Origin: Candidatus Pacearchaeota archaeon
GTDB lineage: Archaea; Nanobdellota; Nanobdellia; Pacearchaeales; GW2011-AR1
Assembly: GCA_018303755.1 (NCBI GenBank)
Contig: JAGVXO010000009.1
Coordinates: 1 to 56,711 of the forward strand
DNA: 56,711 nt
Direction: 5' to 3'
Shown here: positions 55,214-56,711 of the stretch, in pieces
Numbering within the stretch: the first letter of the stretch is position 1
Layout of the letters: the number at the start of each line of letters is the position of its first letter
The notes under the pieces: model-generated
The model's input: only the letters and a program-made list of their open reading frames with translations
Databases searched by the model: none
Told to the model about the DNA's origin: nothing
Translations under genes and position numbers: made by a program

Positions 55214-55429
55214 ATGGAAACTACAATACAAATAAGCAAGGAGTTGCTTAATAAACTTGCTGAAATGAAAATGCATGAAAAAGAAAGTTATGAAAGTATA
55301 ATATGGGACTTAATAGAAGACAGGCTTGAATTTTCAGGAGAAACAAAAAGAAATATTGCAAATTCTGAAATTGAAATAATGGCAGGAAAAACAATTTCTC
55401 TTGATACAATCAAGAAAAAAATGAGGTAA
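55214..55429 (+). CDS. Antitoxin (RHH-like) of RelE-type module 1
   Basis: METTIQISKELLNKLAEMKMHEKESYESIIWDLIEDRLEF. Confidence 0.8.
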   Translation: METTIQISKELLNKLAEMKMHEKESYESIIWDLIEDRLEFSGETKRNIANSEIEIMAGKTISLDTIKKKMR

Positions 55430-55430
55430 A

Positions 55431-55679
55431 ATGTATTCTGTTGAATTTTCAGAAACAGCGAACAGGCAGTTCGATAAACTGGAAAAAGGCATTCAATTAA
55501 GAGTTGTAAATGTTCTAGAAAGAATAAAAATCAGGCCTTATCATTTTATAAAAAGAAAAGAAGGAACAAATTATTTTATAGCAAGGATAGGCGAGCATAG
55601 GGCAATCCTTAGCATAGATGATGCAAGAAAAATAATTTTTGTTCTTGAAGTCGGACATAGAAAAAAGGTTTATGATTAA
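55431..55679 (+). CDS. RelE/ParE-family toxin 1
   Basis: YSVEFSETANRQFDKLEKGIQLRVVNVLERIKIRPY...RIGEHRAILSIDDARKIIFVLEVGHRKKVYD. Confidence 0.88.
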   Translation: MYSVEFSETANRQFDKLEKGIQLRVVNVLERIKIRPYHFIKRKEGTNYFIARIGEHRAILSIDDARKIIFVLEVGHRKKVYD

Positions 55680-55750
55680 ATTTTTTATCTTATCAAAGAA
55701 TCCTTTAGATTATAGGAAACTTTATAAACTATAGCTTCCTATGGTTAGCT

Positions 55751-56020
55751 ATGGTTACTACAATACAAATAGAAGAAAAATTAAAAGATAAATTAGACAA
55801 ACTTAAAGTTCATCATAGAGAATCTTATAATGATTTAATAGTTCGGCTTATCAATTCTTTTTCTCCCAATAATTTTGATAAAGAAAGCTTGATAGAAACA
55901 ATTGAAATTTTATCAGATCCAGATACAATGCGGGCTATTGCAGAATCTCTCGAAGAGTATGAAAAGGGAAGAGGCATAGAATTTTTCAAATTAAAAAAAG
56001 AGCTCAAATTAAATGTATAA
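55751..56020 (+). CDS. Antitoxin of RelE-type module 2
   Basis: VTTIQIEEKLKDKLDKLKVHHRESYNDLIVRLINSF; related to module 1 antitoxin. Confidence 0.8.
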   Translation: MVTTIQIEEKLKDKLDKLKVHHRESYNDLIVRLINSFSPNNFDKESLIETIEILSDPDTMRAIAESLEEYEKGRGIEFFKLKKELKLNV

Positions 56021-56264
56021 AATAATTCTTGAAAAACAACCAGAGAACTTTTTAAGAAAGCTTGATAAAATAGAACAGGAAAGAATAGCAAAGAAATTAA
56101 ATTTTCTTGAGGATAATCCTTATTTGGGCAAACCTTTAATCGGGAAATTATCGGGATTATGGAGTTTGCGAATTGGAGATTATAGGGCAATATATCGATT
56201 GAATAATGAGGAACTTATAATTTTAATTTTAAAGATAGGGCATAGAAAGAATATTTATGATTAA
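56013..56264 (+). CDS. RelE/ParE-family toxin 2
   Basis: YKIILEKQPENFLRKLDKIEQERIAKKLNFLEDNPYLGKPLIGKLSGLWSLRIGDYRAIYRLNNEELIILILKIGHRKNIYD. Confidence 0.9.
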   Translation: MYKIILEKQPENFLRKLDKIEQERIAKKLNFLEDNPYLGKPLIGKLSGLWSLRIGDYRAIYRLNNEELIILILKIGHRKNIYD

Positions 56265-56284
56265 TCTTCCGTATATGTTTATTT

Positions 56285-56395
56285 TTCTATCACTCCATAC
56301 CTTTTCCCCTTTTACATTTTAAAATAAATTAAATCACCAAAATGGATGGATTAAGGATTTACAAAAAATTAAACAAGTGAGCGAAGCGAACCAAT
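56285..56395 (+). repeat. Dispersed intergenic repeat copy L (diverged)
   Basis: ttccccttttacattttaaaataaatt...ggatggattaaggatttacaaaaaattaaacaagtgagcgaagcgaacc. Confidence 0.5.
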
Positions 56396-56411
56396 TCATA
56401 TAAAAAACAAA

Positions 56412-56430
56412 AAGCGGGCTTCGCCCGCTT
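56412..56430. terminator. Strong hairpin with C(TTCG)-type loop between convergent genes
   Basis: AAGCGGG-CTTCG-CCCGCTT followed by AT-rich tracts, just downstream of the partial FtsZ. Confidence 0.6.
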
Positions 56431-56450
56431 AAATAAAAATATTTTTGAAG

Positions 56451-56711
56451 TTATCTGAAGGTTCTTATTCCTAAGTCTTCAGCAACTGTTGGCTTAAGTG
56501 TTGTTGATTCAAACTGAGGCCTCCCCAAAATATACGGAGATTTGACTCCAGTCATTATTGTAATAACTCTTATTCTTCCTGCAAATTCTTTGTTAACTCT
56601 TGCTCCAATAATAACCTGTGCTTCTGGGTTGAGGTTTTCGGTTATTAATCTTCCTATATTGTCAAATTCCTCAAGTTTCATATCAGGCCCGCATGTAATG
56701 TGAATCAAAGA
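56451..56711 (-). CDS. ftsZ: Second FtsZ, C-terminal part (partial at window end)
   Basis: GPDMKLEEFDNIGRLITENLNPEAQVIIGARVNKEFAGRIRVITIMTGVKSPYILGR...EDLGIRTF. Confidence 0.88.
   Translation of the reverse strand, partial: SLIHITCGPDMKLEEFDNIGRLITENLNPEAQVIIGARVNKEFAGRIRVITIMTGVKSPYILGRPQFESTTLKPTVAEDLGIRTFR

Noticed and set aside
1-56711. CRISPR array
   Set aside because: No regularly spaced short repeats with unique spacers; the dispersed GCGAGC-rich elements are irregular, long and in both orientations

Overview
AT-rich archaeal window; gene content and tiny intergenic style suggest a DPANN lineage such as Pacearchaeota/Woesearchaeota (inference). The core is a full L3-to-SecY ribosomal protein operon (32902-45742). 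Other core genes: L11/Spt5/SecE, L1/L10/L12, SepF, prefoldin beta, Rpo12, L37Ae, aIF5A, L40e, FtsZ (one complete and one partial second copy), IscS, an intein-interrupted IscU, AMP phosphorylase, ScpB, ion transporters and tRNA-Ser(UGA). Accessory content: several toxin-antitoxin pairs, a TdeIII-like type II R-M module, an IS element, a frameshifted GHKL ATPase cassette, and a family of dispersed modular intergenic repeats.

The most striking find is a diversity-generating retroelement (DGR) cassette at 25988-27064. A variable repeat (VR, 26576-26660) lies at the 3' end of a 258-aa target gene. A non-coding template repeat (TR, 26964-27048) lies 388 bp downstream. By manual alignment 14 of 15 TR/VR mismatches fall at TR adenines. 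A short hairpin follows the VR, and the TR sits inside a strongly structured putative RNA. No reverse transcriptase or Avd gene is visible in the window, so this looks like an RT-less cassette that would be diversified in trans.

Second is an LAGLIDADG intein inserted exactly before the second catalytic cysteine of IscU. All calls are by eye; no database search was run.
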